From positions 62,001-126,000 of the forward strand of contig DATATI010000087.1 in the NCBI GenBank assembly GCA_036268875.1: a DNA stretch of 64,000 nucleotides, in the 5' to 3' direction. The notes under the pieces are model-generated. The model had not been told where the DNA came from. It ran no database searches and saw only the letters and a program-made list of their open reading frames with translations. The DNA is from Polyangia bacterium (GTDB lineage Bacteria; Myxococcota_A; Polyangia; Fen-1088). A program made the translations under genes and the position numbers. The stretch's first letter is position 1. The number at the start of each line of letters is the position of its first letter. Of the stretch, positions 8,972 to 17,425 are shown in pieces.

Positions 8972-9637
8972 TCACGGCGCGACCTGCGGCTTCGGTCCTG
9001 CGTGGCGGATCACGCTGAGCACGCGATGCCCGGTCTTCCACACTTCGTCCAGCATGCCGGGCGGTTCGTACCCGACCAACCGCACCACCGCCGCCTTGCG
9101 TCCGTCCTGCATGAAGGTGGACACGCTGGCCAGGCGCATGCCGTGGCGCTGCGCCAGTTGCACCGCGAAGGCCACCGCGTCTTCGGTCTGGGTGACGTCA
9201 AAGGACAGGCGCAGGCCGCTTTGATCTTCTCCCAGCAGGGCGATGAAGGCACGAAATAGATCCGAACGCGTCACCACGCCGACCGTGAGGTCGCCTGAGA
9301 GAACCGGCAAGACGCCGATCTTGCAATCGTTCATCAAGCGGGCGGCGTCCTCGATGGCCAGGTCCGACGGCACGCTGATCACCGCCTTGGCCATCGCGTC
9401 GCTGACCGGCGTTTGCAGATTGGCAGCCGGGATACCCAGCGGCGTGAAGGGATCGACGCCCGCCGGTGCCGCGCGCAGCACGTCACTGCGGGCCAGCACG
9501 CCCAGCAGGCGGCCGTGGTGATCCTGGACCAGCAGGCGCCGCACGTGATAGCGCACCATCCGCTCGACGGCGACGGCCAGTGTATCGCCGGGAGCGATGG
9601 CCAGCACGTCCCGGGTCATCCACTGGTTCACCAGCAT
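8972..9637 (-). CDS. Tandem CBS-domain protein
   Basis: 221 residues. The two CBS motifs (residues about 1-60 and 75-135) are seen as WMTRDVLAIAPGDTLAVAVE with GRLLGVLARSDVL, and ISVPSDLAIEDAARLM with VGVVTRSDLF. CBS pairs bind adenosyl nucleotides such as AMP, ATP or SAM and act as energy sensors. The last 75 residues (SVSTFMQDGRKAAVVRL) resemble an ACT-like regulatory domain. It is the third gene of the histidine kinase / response regulator operon, 10 bases after the regulator. Confidence 0.85.
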   Translation of the reverse strand: MLVNQWMTRDVLAIAPGDTLAVAVERMVRYHVRRLLVQDHHGRLLGVLARSDVLRAAPAGVDPFTPLGIPAANLQTPVSDAMAKAVISVPSDLAIEDAARLMNDCKIGVLPVLSGDLTVGVVTRSDLFRAFIALLGEDQSGLRLSFDVTQTEDAVAFAVQLAQRHGMRLASVSTFMQDGRKAAVVRLVGYEPPGMLDEVWKTGHRVLSVIRHAGPKPQVAP

Positions 9638-9647
9638 CGGCGCTTTT

Positions 9648-10421
9648 TCAGTCTGCCCGCTCGGGCGCAGTGAATTTGTAGCCGGAGCCGCGCACGGTGA
9701 CGAAGAAGCGCGGGCGGTCGGGGTCGGCCTCCAGCTTGGCGCGCAGCTGGCCGACGAAGTTGTCGACGGTGCGCAGCGTGCAACCGTTTTGCATGCCCCA
9801 CACCGCGCGCAGAAGCTCTTCGCGCGAAAACACCTTGTCGCGGCTGCGGCAAAAGAACGTCAGCAATTGAAATTCCAGATGGGTCAGGCGCACCGGCGCG
9901 CCACGCCGAGTGACCGAGCGGGCGTCGAGATCGATCACCACCTCGCCGAAGGCCGTTGTCTTTCCCCCGGGCGCTGCCGTGGCTGTTGACTCGCCGGCGG
10001 GCAGGCTGTCGGCGCGCATAGCCACCTGGCGCGCCCGCCGCAACACCGCCGCCACCCTGGCCAAAAGTTCGGCCAGGGCGAAGGGCTTGGTCACGTAGTC
10101 GTCGGCACCCAGCTTCAGCGCCGCCACCTTGTCGAATTCGTCCTGGCGCGCCGACAGCACGATCACCGGCACGTGATCGCCTGCCTCGCGCAGACGTTCC
10201 AGCACCCACAGGCCGCTCTGCTTCGGCAGCGAGATGTCCAGCAGCACCAGCGCCGGGGCGGTGGCGGTGATGCGCTCGTGCGCGGTCTCACCGTCGGCGG
10301 CCACTTCGTAGCGATAGCCTTGCAACTTGAGGTTCAGGGCCAGTCCGGCGGCGATGGCGGCGTCGTCCTCGACGATCATCACCATCGGCCCGGGTGCGGG
10401 TTCGCCGGCGGGCGCGCTCAT
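9648..10421 (-). CDS. OmpR-family response regulator
   Basis: 257 residues. The receiver domain (about 12-128) has the acidic pair in VEDD, the phospho-acceptor Asp62 in LLDISLP and Lys112 in DDYVTKPF. The C-terminal winged helix (about 155-250) has LTHLEFQLLTFF, the recognition-helix region RTVDNFVGQLRAKLE and the end VRGSGYKF. It regulates transcription after phosphorylation by the adjacent kinase; its ATG overlaps the kinase stop by four bases. Confidence 0.95.
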   Translation of the reverse strand: MSAPAGEPAPGPMVMIVEDDAAIAAGLALNLKLQGYRYEVAADGETAHERITATAPALVLLDISLPKQSGLWVLERLREAGDHVPVIVLSARQDEFDKVAALKLGADDYVTKPFALAELLARVAAVLRRARQVAMRADSLPAGESTATAAPGGKTTAFGEVVIDLDARSVTRRGAPVRLTHLEFQLLTFFCRSRDKVFSREELLRAVWGMQNGCTLRTVDNFVGQLRAKLEADPDRPRFFVTVRGSGYKFTAPERAD

Positions 10422-11347
10422 GCCGCCTCACCTTCCCAGCGCGGCAGGACGATGCGGAATTGCGCGCCCCGATTTAGCTGCGAACGGACCTCGATCTTGC
10501 CCCGGTGGGCTTTGACGATCGCCTGCACAATGGCCAGGCCCAGGCCGCTACCGGTGGTGCCGCGATCGACAGCTGCCGACCCGCGTTCGAATTTTTCGAA
10601 GATGATGTTCTGCTCGTTGGTGGGGATGCCGATCCCGTTGTCCGTGACGGTGATCCACACATGACGGCTGTCGGCGCCGGTGGTGACGTCGATGCGTCGG
10701 GTCTCGGCGTCGGTGTACTTCCACGAGTTCGCCAGCAGGTTGGCCACCGCCTGGCCGAGGGCGCTGCGATCGCCGTGCACCATCAGATCGGGCGCCACCT
10801 TGACGTGCAGGTCGACGCCGCTGCCGACGCTGATGGCCTTGAAGGCCACCAGCGCCTCGTCGATCACCTCACCCAGCGCCACCGGGCGGCGATCGAAGGC
10901 GGCCCGGCGCGACTCGATCTTGGACAGAGCGATCAGCTTGCCGACCAGCGCATCCAGACGGGTGAGCTCCTGGTGCACGACGCCTAAGCAGCGCTGGCGC
11001 TCTTCCGGATCGCTGATGCGTTCTTCGCGCAAGGTGTCGATGAACAGGCGAATCGAGGTCAGCGGCGTGCGCAGCTCGTGCGAGACCGACGAGAGAAACT
11101 CGTTCTGGATGGCGGCCAGCCCGGCGCCGCGGGTGACGAAGATGGTGCCCAGGACGTACCCCGCCAGCGACGTCGCGCAGAAGGCCAGCACCAGGATGCC
11201 GGAGACAATCGCCACCGACTTCGATCCGCCCGTGACCACCAGCAGGACGCCCACCAGCGTCATCAAAACGGTGGGGACCAGCGCGGTGATCATGAAGATC
11301 AGCTGCGCGCGACGGAGGAAGTAGGCGGCGGGAGAACGAAGCCTCAC
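10418..11347 (-). CDS. Membrane sensor histidine kinase
   Basis: 309 residues from a GTG. Two membrane segments (about 16-38 and 47-70) enclose almost no periplasmic loop, so the sensor probably reads a membrane or cytoplasmic cue. The HisKA box FLSSVSHELRTPL carries His90. HATPase motifs follow: N-box LANSWKYT, G1 DNGIGIP and G2 GSGLGLAIV. A longer frame continues upstream, but it is only the antisense of the desaturase gene; GTG at the first membrane-domain residues is the sensible start. Cognate partner of the overlapping OmpR-type regulator. Confidence 0.92.
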   Translation of the reverse strand: MRLRSPAAYFLRRAQLIFMITALVPTVLMTLVGVLLVVTGGSKSVAIVSGILVLAFCATSLAGYVLGTIFVTRGAGLAAIQNEFLSSVSHELRTPLTSIRLFIDTLREERISDPEERQRCLGVVHQELTRLDALVGKLIALSKIESRRAAFDRRPVALGEVIDEALVAFKAISVGSGVDLHVKVAPDLMVHGDRSALGQAVANLLANSWKYTDAETRRIDVTTGADSRHVWITVTDNGIGIPTNEQNIIFEKFERGSAAVDRGTTGSGLGLAIVQAIVKAHRGKIEVRSQLNRGAQFRIVLPRWEGEAA

Positions 11348-11418
11348 GGCTTTCAGTTTGCCAGGAAATTTACATCGTGGGGATGACAGGCGACGGTTTG
11401 CGCCGCGGTCGGACGGCC

Positions 11419-12348
11419 CTAGCCGATGGCGGGCGGCGGCTGGGTCAGCGAATCGACCACGCTGGCTGGCGCAGGGGCGGACACTTCGGCGTCGGCGGTG
11501 GCGGCCACCAGATCGGTCGGCGGGCGGCGCAGATCCCAGATCAAGCCCAGTGCTGCCCACACCCGCAGCACATAGTACGTGACGTCGATCTGCCACCAAT
11601 GAAACCCCTGGTTGGCCGAGCTTTGATAGTGGTGGTGGTTGTTGTGCCAGCCTTCGCCGGTGGTCATCACCGCCAGCATCCAGTTGTTGCGCGAAAGATC
11701 TTCCGTGGCGTACGGCCGGTTGCCGAACATGTGCGACAGCGAATTGATCGAGAACGACCCGTGCCACAGCAGCACCGTCGAAACGAAGAACGCCCACACC
11801 AGACCGAACGCGCCGCCGACGAGGTAGCAACCAAGTGCCAGCGCCACCGCCGGCAAAAGACAAACGTTCGACCGATTCAGAAAGCGCAGCTCGGGAAAGC
11901 GCGCCAGATCGGCCACCGCTTTTTCGTCGGTGGCGTTCCAGGTGCTGCCCAGGATCCAACCCACGTGCGAGTACATGAACCCGGTCAACTTGGCCGAGTG
12001 CACGTCCAGCGCGGTGTCCGAATGCTTGTGGTGCCAGCGATGGTGGGCGGCCCACCACAGGGCGCCTTTTTGCGCCGCGCTCTGGGCGCCCAGCGCCAGG
12101 AGGAACTGAAACGCCCGCGAGGTCTTGAACGATCGATGAGAGAAGTACCGGTGATAAGCGGCGGTCACCACCACCATCCGGCAGAAGTACGACAGCACGG
12201 CCACCGCCAGGCCCCACCACGACCAGCCGACGTAAAAGATGCCGGCGATGGCGGTGGCGTGAATCAGCCAGAAGGGGATGGTGACGGGGCGAAAATAAAG
12301 CCGCCAGCTCGTGTCAGGAAGCGCAGGGGATTGTGCAGCGGTTTCCAT
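11419..12348 (-). CDS. Acyl-CoA / fatty acid desaturase (SCD type)
   Basis: 309 residues with the diiron membrane desaturase pattern. The three His boxes are HRYFSH, HHRWHH and HNNHH, with four hydrophobic segments placed around them (about 24-60 and 165-200). These enzymes put a cis double bond, usually delta-9, into acyl-CoA or lipid-bound chains using O2 and an electron donor, adjusting membrane fluidity. No electron-transfer partner gene is adjacent. The C-terminal 35 residues are Ala/Pro-rich and unlikely to be catalytic. Confidence 0.93.
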   Translation of the reverse strand: METAAQSPALPDTSWRLYFRPVTIPFWLIHATAIAGIFYVGWSWWGLAVAVLSYFCRMVVVTAAYHRYFSHRSFKTSRAFQFLLALGAQSAAQKGALWWAAHHRWHHKHSDTALDVHSAKLTGFMYSHVGWILGSTWNATDEKAVADLARFPELRFLNRSNVCLLPAVALALGCYLVGGAFGLVWAFFVSTVLLWHGSFSINSLSHMFGNRPYATEDLSRNNWMLAVMTTGEGWHNNHHHYQSSANQGFHWWQIDVTYYVLRVWAALGLIWDLRRPPTDLVAATADAEVSAPAPASVVDSLTQPPPAIG

Positions 12349-12461
12349 TTTCCCTTGATATCGCGAAGGGTGTCACCGATGGGCCATCCGTTGGTCACGG
12401 TTCTGTCATGAGCCGCCGGATCGTTTCTGACCTGCGTGGCATGCAGCAGGGGACCGAAGCC

Positions 12462-12490
12462 AAGCCGAATTTGTATATGATCTTCGGCTT
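12462..12490. terminator. Possible terminator hairpin
   Basis: AAGCCGAA and TTCGGCTT form a perfect 8-bp stem with a 13-base loop between two leftward genes. The short T-tract (TTTT) lies on the right, so on the leftward strand the hairpin lacks the run expected of an intrinsic terminator. Confidence 0.3.
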
Positions 12491-12508
12491 TTGTCCAGCG
12501 ACCTCGGC

Positions 12509-13072
12509 CTAGGGCTTGGCCAGGGAGCGCCTGTGGGACTTGGCCGCGGCGGGCTTTTCCGGCTTGGGATCGTCGGCCTTTTTTTCGCCGGCGTTGTCGC
12601 TGGTCTCGTCGGTGTCGTCATCGACGGAGTCGCCGCTGGAGGGTGGGCCGGCATCGGCGCGGGCGGCGGCGGCGGCGCGGGCGGCGGCGGCTTCGGCGGC
12701 GGCTTCATCGGCCTGGCGTTTCTTCTCGTCGTCCTGGGCCTTCTTGGTTTCGGCGGCGATCTCGCGCTGCATCTCTTTGGCTCGTTTTTGCTCGCAGGCC
12801 ATCGGTTCGCAATCGCCCGGGCACATACATTTTCCGTTCTTGTCGCCGCAGAAGCAGGCGCCGGCTTCGGTGCGATAGCAGCCGCAGGCGTTCACAGTGA
12901 CGCCGGCCGGGACAGCGGGCGAAGAGGCCGAGGTTTTTTTCCCTTTCGCCACTTTGGGCTGCGCGGCCACTTTGTCGCCGCTGTCTTTGGCGGCGCCGAC
13001 CGAGGCCCGACCGCCCACGACGCCCACGGCGATCGCCAGCAGCAAGATCGTGGTTACCAGGCTTCGCTTCAT
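12509..13072 (-). CDS. Small secreted Cys-containing protein of unknown function
   Basis: 187 residues from an ATG with GGGAGA upstream. An N-terminal signal peptide (KRSLVTTILLLAIAVGVVGG) is followed by a Lys/Ala stretch, then a compact Cys cluster at about residues 58-92 (ACGCYRTEAGACFCG and CMCPGDCEPMAC, nine Cys), which could bind metal or form disulfides. The second half is a charged Ala/Glu/Lys helix (likely coiled coil) and a low-complexity Asp/Lys/Pro tail. I do not recognise a family. It stands alone upstream of the desaturase gene. Confidence 0.75.
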   Translation of the reverse strand: MKRSLVTTILLLAIAVGVVGGRASVGAAKDSGDKVAAQPKVAKGKKTSASSPAVPAGVTVNACGCYRTEAGACFCGDKNGKCMCPGDCEPMACEQKRAKEMQREIAAETKKAQDDEKKRQADEAAAEAAAARAAAAARADAGPPSSGDSVDDDTDETSDNAGEKKADDPKPEKPAAAKSHRRSLAKP

Positions 13073-13194
13073 GACACTGTCTCCCAACTTCGCGACCGCA
13101 TGACTTAGGTTTGACCTACGTCTAACACAGACGCTTGTTTCTGCGTAAAAGAGACGAGGAATGGGAGGCTTCTTCCCGCCCAACTGTCGCCGAA

Positions 13195-14283
13195 TCAGCC
13201 CGGCGAGCGGGGACGGCCCGAGGTTGTCTTCATCGAACGTCCGCCACTGACTTTCAACAACGCTTCTGGCCGCGGCCCGTCATAACCCAACACTTCGCAC
13301 AGTCGTTTGACCATCTCTGAAAATGCCGCTTGCAGCGACTGTTCGTCGCGAATGGGGCCGAACAGCCGGGCGCCGGCCATGGTCCCGTGCCCGCCGGCGG
13401 CGCCGTCGCGCCCCACGATGTGGCGCATCACTGATCCAGCGCGCGCCTCACTGGCTTCGGTGCGCAAAGACAGATAGGCACTGCCGTCATATTGGCCCAC
13501 ACACAGGACAAATCGCGCCGACTCATACGACAGCAAGAGGTCGGCGATCTCGGCCACCAGGTCGGGATAGCCCAGCGTGCCCAGGTTGACGGCGACGATG
13601 TCCTGGAAGACCTGCGCCGATCGCAGCGCGCGATCCAGCGCCACAAAATGCGCCCGCGGCACTTTCGGGTGGGTCATGCGGTAAAGCACGTTGTGATCGA
13701 CCAGCGGAACCAGTTCGATGTAAGCGGAGCGTTCGGCTTCGGTTGACTCGCGGCCGAGGTCCCGGGTCTCGGTACGCAGCGCGAAGAAGAACGCCGTGGC
13801 CAGACGAGCGTCGATGAGGATGTTTCGCTGCCGCAGGTATTCGAAGATGATCGTCGACGTCGCGCCCAGCGCAGGCCGGATGTCACACCAGGGCGCTCGC
13901 GCGCTGCTGGACCGCGGCGGGTGGTGGTCGACGACCACGTCGATGCGGTGGCCGGTCGGCAGCGAGTTGTTCCCGGTCTCGGGCTGGCTGTCCACCAGGG
14001 CGATGGCGTCAAAGCCGTCGGGATCGACGCTTTCCACCGGCGTCAGATTGATGTGCAAGTTGTCGACCATGGCCCGGTTCTGAGCCCGGCCGACGATTCC
14101 GCCGTGGGCCAGCGTGGTGACGGTACCCAGTTCATGATCCAGCAGGTACTGCAGGCCCAGCCCGGCGGCCAGCGCGTCGGGATCGGGGTTGTCGTGCATA
14201 TAGATCAGCGCGGACTTTCGCCCCTGCAGTCTGGCCAGCGCCTGTTCCAGGTGAAACGGTTCGCTGACAGCCGGGACCGTCAT
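13195..14283 (-). CDS. DHH-family phosphoesterase (nanoRNase/pAp phosphatase-like)
   Basis: 362 residues. DHH motifs are present: the metal site HDNPDPDALAAGLG, Asp in ALVDSQPETG and the name-giving DHH in VVVDHHPP. The DHHA1 end shows GRDGAAGGHGTMAG, the GGGH-type substrate loop. NrnA-like enzymes degrade short oligonucleotides, 3'-phosphoadenosine phosphate or cyclic dinucleotide products; which of these applies is not clear. Cytosolic. Confidence 0.85.
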   Translation of the reverse strand: MTVPAVSEPFHLEQALARLQGRKSALIYMHDNPDPDALAAGLGLQYLLDHELGTVTTLAHGGIVGRAQNRAMVDNLHINLTPVESVDPDGFDAIALVDSQPETGNNSLPTGHRIDVVVDHHPPRSSSARAPWCDIRPALGATSTIIFEYLRQRNILIDARLATAFFFALRTETRDLGRESTEAERSAYIELVPLVDHNVLYRMTHPKVPRAHFVALDRALRSAQVFQDIVAVNLGTLGYPDLVAEIADLLLSYESARFVLCVGQYDGSAYLSLRTEASEARAGSVMRHIVGRDGAAGGHGTMAGARLFGPIRDEQSLQAAFSEMVKRLCEVLGYDGPRPEALLKVSGGRSMKTTSGRPRSPG

Positions 14284-14323
14284 GACAGTCGGCTTTGTTG
14301 GGGCGACGGAGGTGGTTCTGACT

Positions 14324-14971
14324 TCATGGGGTCAGCGGACGGATAGAAAGGTTGTCGAAGTATACGTCCGCTTCCCAGTCATTGACGGCCAGGTACTCGT
14401 GGCCGGGCCCGTTCAGCGGTTCGGGATCGGTCCAGGTCAGGAACGGTTGGCCGTCCAGCTTCCAATCCAGCAGGCCGCCTCTGCGGGTGATGGTCCAGTG
14501 GTAGACGCGCCCTGGTTCGACCCGCACGTCCTTTCGTTCGGCCTTGCGTCCTTGGTCGTGCTCGTTATTTCGGCAGATGACATCCAGTGAGTTGTGCCAG
14601 CCGCCGAAGATCATCACGTAGCCGGTGGATTCATAAGCGCCGCGATCGGCGGCCGCGGATTGCCCGTCGCCGTAAAGCTCGACCTTGAGGTCGCCGGCGG
14701 CGCTCTTGGACATCACATCGACGTCGATGACGGCGTTGACGGGCAGCTTGCGACGCAGCCAGGCTGGGTGATTGTAAGCGTTCTTGACGTTCAGGCGGCC
14801 GTCGCTGATGCGGTAGTCGGCGCCGGTGTTGTTCCAGGTGGCGCCGAGATCGATCCGCTCAAAATTATCGATGAACGGTTCGTTGATGGGCGGGTCCTTC
14901 GCCCGACAGGCAAGGCCGCTGCTCAAGGCTCCCAGAAGAGCCAGCCCGACGCGCACACCCTTCCCACGCAT
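14324..14971 (-). CDS. Lipoprotein with LamG/glucanase-like beta-sandwich
   Basis: 215 residues from an internal ATG, chosen because it gives a lipoprotein signal (GLALLGALSSGLAC). The body shows the repeating strand pattern of concanavalin-A-like proteins of the DUF1961/3-keto-disaccharide hydrolase type: IDNFERIDLGATWNN, VIDVDVMSKS, VYHWTITRRGGLLDWKLDGQ and the closing VYFDNLSIRPL. Probably anchored in the outer membrane and binding or cleaving a glycan. No catalytic residues can be assigned. Confidence 0.75.
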   Translation of the reverse strand: MRGKGVRVGLALLGALSSGLACRAKDPPINEPFIDNFERIDLGATWNNTGADYRISDGRLNVKNAYNHPAWLRRKLPVNAVIDVDVMSKSAAGDLKVELYGDGQSAAADRGAYESTGYVMIFGGWHNSLDVICRNNEHDQGRKAERKDVRVEPGRVYHWTITRRGGLLDWKLDGQPFLTWTDPEPLNGPGHEYLAVNDWEADVYFDNLSIRPLTP

Positions 14972-15038
14972 TTCGGCTGACAAAATACCGTCGGCGGCTG
15001 CTTCCAGCAAGCCGGATGGTCGGCCTTGACCGTCGGGT

Positions 15039-16064
15039 TCATGCGCGGCGGGCGGCGTCGCGCATTTCGAACAACAGACCCCAGCGAATGCCGCGATCAC
15101 TGACCCGCAGCGCGGCCACGTCCGCGCGCTGGGCGATGCCGCGCAGGATCAGGCCACCCGCGAAGATGACGTCCGCTCGGCGCGGGTCGAGACCGACCAT
15201 CCGTTCGCGCTGGGCCTGCGTCGATCGCCCCAGGCGCAAGAGCTGTTCGTCCAGGGCGTCGGCGGTCAATGCGAAGCCGTGCACGCGGGTCGCATCGTAA
15301 GACGACATCTGCATGGCCATGGCGGCGAAGGTGGTCACCGTGCCCGCCACGCCGACCAGGGTCAGCGTCTCGCGTGGACGGAGCGCGGGCTTTCCCCGAG
15401 CGGAGTCCGTCGCGGGAGGGTTCGGGAACCCTTCCAGGGTGCCTGACTGGATGGGCGGAAAGGGCACCGGGGCCAGGGCCGCGCCGATTTCATCTTCGAT
15501 CGTTTTTCGTTCGTCGGACTGCACTGGGTCGTGGTGAATGTAGCGTTCGGTCAGGCGCACCGATCCCAGCGGCAGGCTGGTGTGAAAGCGGACGTCGTTC
15601 TTGTGGGCGAGGACGATCTCCGTCGAGCCGCCGCCGATGTCCACCACCGCCAGCCAGCCAGCCGCCGCCTCGGCGGGGAACGATTCCAGCGTGGCGCGGA
15701 AGGTGAGGGCGGCCTCGCGATCGCCGCCAATGACCTCGATTGGCTGTCCCAGAATGGCGGCGGCCGGGCGCAAAAAATCGTCGGCGTTGGCCGCGCGGCG
15801 CAAACCTTCGGTGCCGATGGCGGCGATGGTGGCGTGGTGTTGCTGCGCAATCGCCGCATACGTGCGCAGCGCCGCCAGCGTCGCTTCGATCCCTTCGTCA
15901 CCAAGTTTTCCCGGCGATCCGCTGCCGCTGACGTTACCGATGCCGCGGCCGAGGCGGGTGATCTCGGCGCGTTCGTCCAGCACGGTGACCGCACCGCCGG
16001 CGTCCACCTGAGCCACCAGCAGCAGCGTGGTGTTGGTGCCGATGTCGATGGTGCCGAGATTCAC
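15039..16064 (-). CDS. Ppx/GppA family phosphatase
   Basis: 341 residues from a GTG with AGGAAGG upstream. The ASKHA ATPase fold shows in GTIDIGTNTTLLLVA at the N-terminus, VVDIGGGSTEIVLA mid-protein and VGVAGTVTTFAAM. Members hydrolyse polyphosphate or pppGpp; short single-unit forms like this one cannot be assigned to either by eye. It follows tolB by 14 bases and probably shares the tol transcript. Residues about 208-231 are encoded by a dispersed repeat (15373-15443) that inserts PPATDSARGK-type sequence without breaking the frame. Confidence 0.87.
   Translation of the reverse strand: MNLGTIDIGTNTTLLLVAQVDAGGAVTVLDERAEITRLGRGIGNVSGSGSPGKLGDEGIEATLAALRTYAAIAQQHHATIAAIGTEGLRRAANADDFLRPAAAILGQPIEVIGGDREAALTFRATLESFPAEAAAGWLAVVDIGGGSTEIVLAHKNDVRFHTSLPLGSVRLTERYIHHDPVQSDERKTIEDEIGAALAPVPFPPIQSGTLEGFPNPPATDSARGKPALRPRETLTLVGVAGTVTTFAAMAMQMSSYDATRVHGFALTADALDEQLLRLGRSTQAQRERMVGLDPRRADVIFAGGLILRGIAQRADVAALRVSDRGIRWGLLFEMRDAARRA
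15373..15443 (+). repeat. Dispersed two-hairpin repeat, copy 1 (inside ppx)
   Basis: About 71 bp, roughly 80-85% identical by eye to 59786-59857. The core AGTCCGTCGCGGGAGGG is identical in both. Each copy has two inverted repeats: one around CTTTNCCCGAGC and one of ACCCT/AGGGT with a 3-base loop. It lies in frame inside a conserved gene. Confidence 0.7.
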
Positions 16065-16078
16065 GCCTGACCTTCCTG

Positions 16079-17425
16079 TCAGCGGCCGCGCGGCGCGGCC
16101 GGGGCCGGGCCCCACGACGGCGAGGCGGCGGCTCCGCGCCAAATCTGCACCTCGTGGCGGGTCTCCGGATTGGCCACGAACAAGCCGCCGCGCGACGACG
16201 CGTACACCAGCAAGCGTCCGTCGGGCGACCAGGCCGGATCCATGTTCGAACCTTTGCTCTGGGTGACGCGGTCGATCTTTCCGGTGCGCATGTCGAGGAT
16301 GAAGATGTCGAACACGCCGCGTTCGTCGCGACCGGTGAAGGCAATCAGGGGTTTGTCCGCACGCGGGTTCCAGCGCGGCGTTTGATTGTATTTGCCCTGG
16401 AAAGTGACGCGCTTGGGGGTCCCTCCCGACGACGGCATGACGAAGATCTGCGGCGTGCCCTGGCGGTTCGACACAAATGCGATCTGCGCGCCGTCGGGCG
16501 AGAACGAGGGCGAGCTGTCGATCGATGGGCTGCTGGTCAGCTTGCTCTGGACGGCGCCGTCGCTGGCGTTGATGCGGTAGATCTCTGAATTGCCTTCGAA
16601 GGACAGCGTCAGCGCGATGCTGCGCCCGTCTGCGGACCAGGCCGCGCCGGTGTTCAGCCCTTGCTTCTGTGACAGGCGACGGGCCCGCCCGCCGCCCGCC
16701 GGGACCACCCACAAGTCCGGGTTGTTGCGCAGGAACGACGTGAAGGCCACTTCGTTGCCGCTGGGGGAAAAGGCCGGCAGCACGCAGTCGGCGCCCATCT
16801 TGGTGAGCACGCTGACCCGCCCGCCGTCCATCTCCAGGCTGGCGATCTCGTGCGACGAGCCGGTGCCCGACAGCGCCACGGCGATGCGCGAGCCGAAGAC
16901 GCCGCGCTGGCCGGTGAAGTACTCGACGACGTCGTTGGCGAACAGGTGCACGGTGTCGCGCACGTCGCCGGCGCGGTAGGCGCGCGAGATCACCGGCGCG
17001 TCGCCACGGCCCAGGACGTAGAGGCGCGCCTCGGTCTCGACGCCGCCGCCGGCACGCGATGATTTCATCTTGGCCACGCCCTGCGCGCCGACCTGCGACC
17101 ACAGCGCCGACGAGAAGCCCAGACCCTCGGCCTGCAGCTGAGCCGGAAACGACGTCGGATCCAGCAGGCGAAACAGGCCGGTGATGTCCAGATCGCGGTT
17201 CAACCCGTCCAGCGCTTGCTTGGCCAGATCGCTGTCGCCTTGCGCGTTCGGCAAGGCCAGGCGAAACAGATCGCGTCCCGGATCGGTGATGCGAATGTGC
17301 GGCAGGTCGTCATCGCCGCCGGTCGCCGAAGGTGGTTGCTGCGCGTGCGCCGTGGTCGAGACCAGCAGGGGCGCCGCGGCGGCCACCACCAGGCAAGCAA
17401 ACAAGGCGGAGCGGGCAACGTTCAT
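16079..17425 (-). CDS. tolB: TolB, periplasmic beta-propeller of the Tol system
   Basis: 448 residues with a Sec signal peptide ending near AHA-QQ. The N-terminal D1 domain contains FRLALPN and DLDITGLFRLLDPTSF. The six-bladed propeller shows repeated blades such as PAFSPSGNEVAFTSF, AAWSADGRSIALT, PSFSPDGAQIAFVS and PAWSPDGRLLVYAS. TolB links the inner-membrane TolQRA motor with Pal at the outer membrane during division. It overlaps the tolA-like gene by four bases. The usual downstream pal gene is not here; a phosphatase gene follows. Confidence 0.95.
   Translation of the reverse strand: MNVARSALFACLVVAAAAPLLVSTTAHAQQPPSATGGDDDLPHIRITDPGRDLFRLALPNAQGDSDLAKQALDGLNRDLDITGLFRLLDPTSFPAQLQAEGLGFSSALWSQVGAQGVAKMKSSRAGGGVETEARLYVLGRGDAPVISRAYRAGDVRDTVHLFANDVVEYFTGQRGVFGSRIAVALSGTGSSHEIASLEMDGGRVSVLTKMGADCVLPAFSPSGNEVAFTSFLRNNPDLWVVPAGGGRARRLSQKQGLNTGAAWSADGRSIALTLSFEGNSEIYRINASDGAVQSKLTSSPSIDSSPSFSPDGAQIAFVSNRQGTPQIFVMPSSGGTPKRVTFQGKYNQTPRWNPRADKPLIAFTGRDERGVFDIFILDMRTGKIDRVTQSKGSNMDPAWSPDGRLLVYASSRGGLFVANPETRHEVQIWRGAAASPSWGPAPAAPRGR

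Noticed and set aside
10418-12220. Longer N-terminus for the histidine kinase
   Set aside because: The extra 290 codons are only the antisense of the desaturase gene; the kinase starts at GTG 11347.
12491-13108. Gly-rich membrane-like protein on the plus strand
   Set aside because: Antisense of the Ala/Glu-rich coiled region of the small Cys-containing gene; no start signal.
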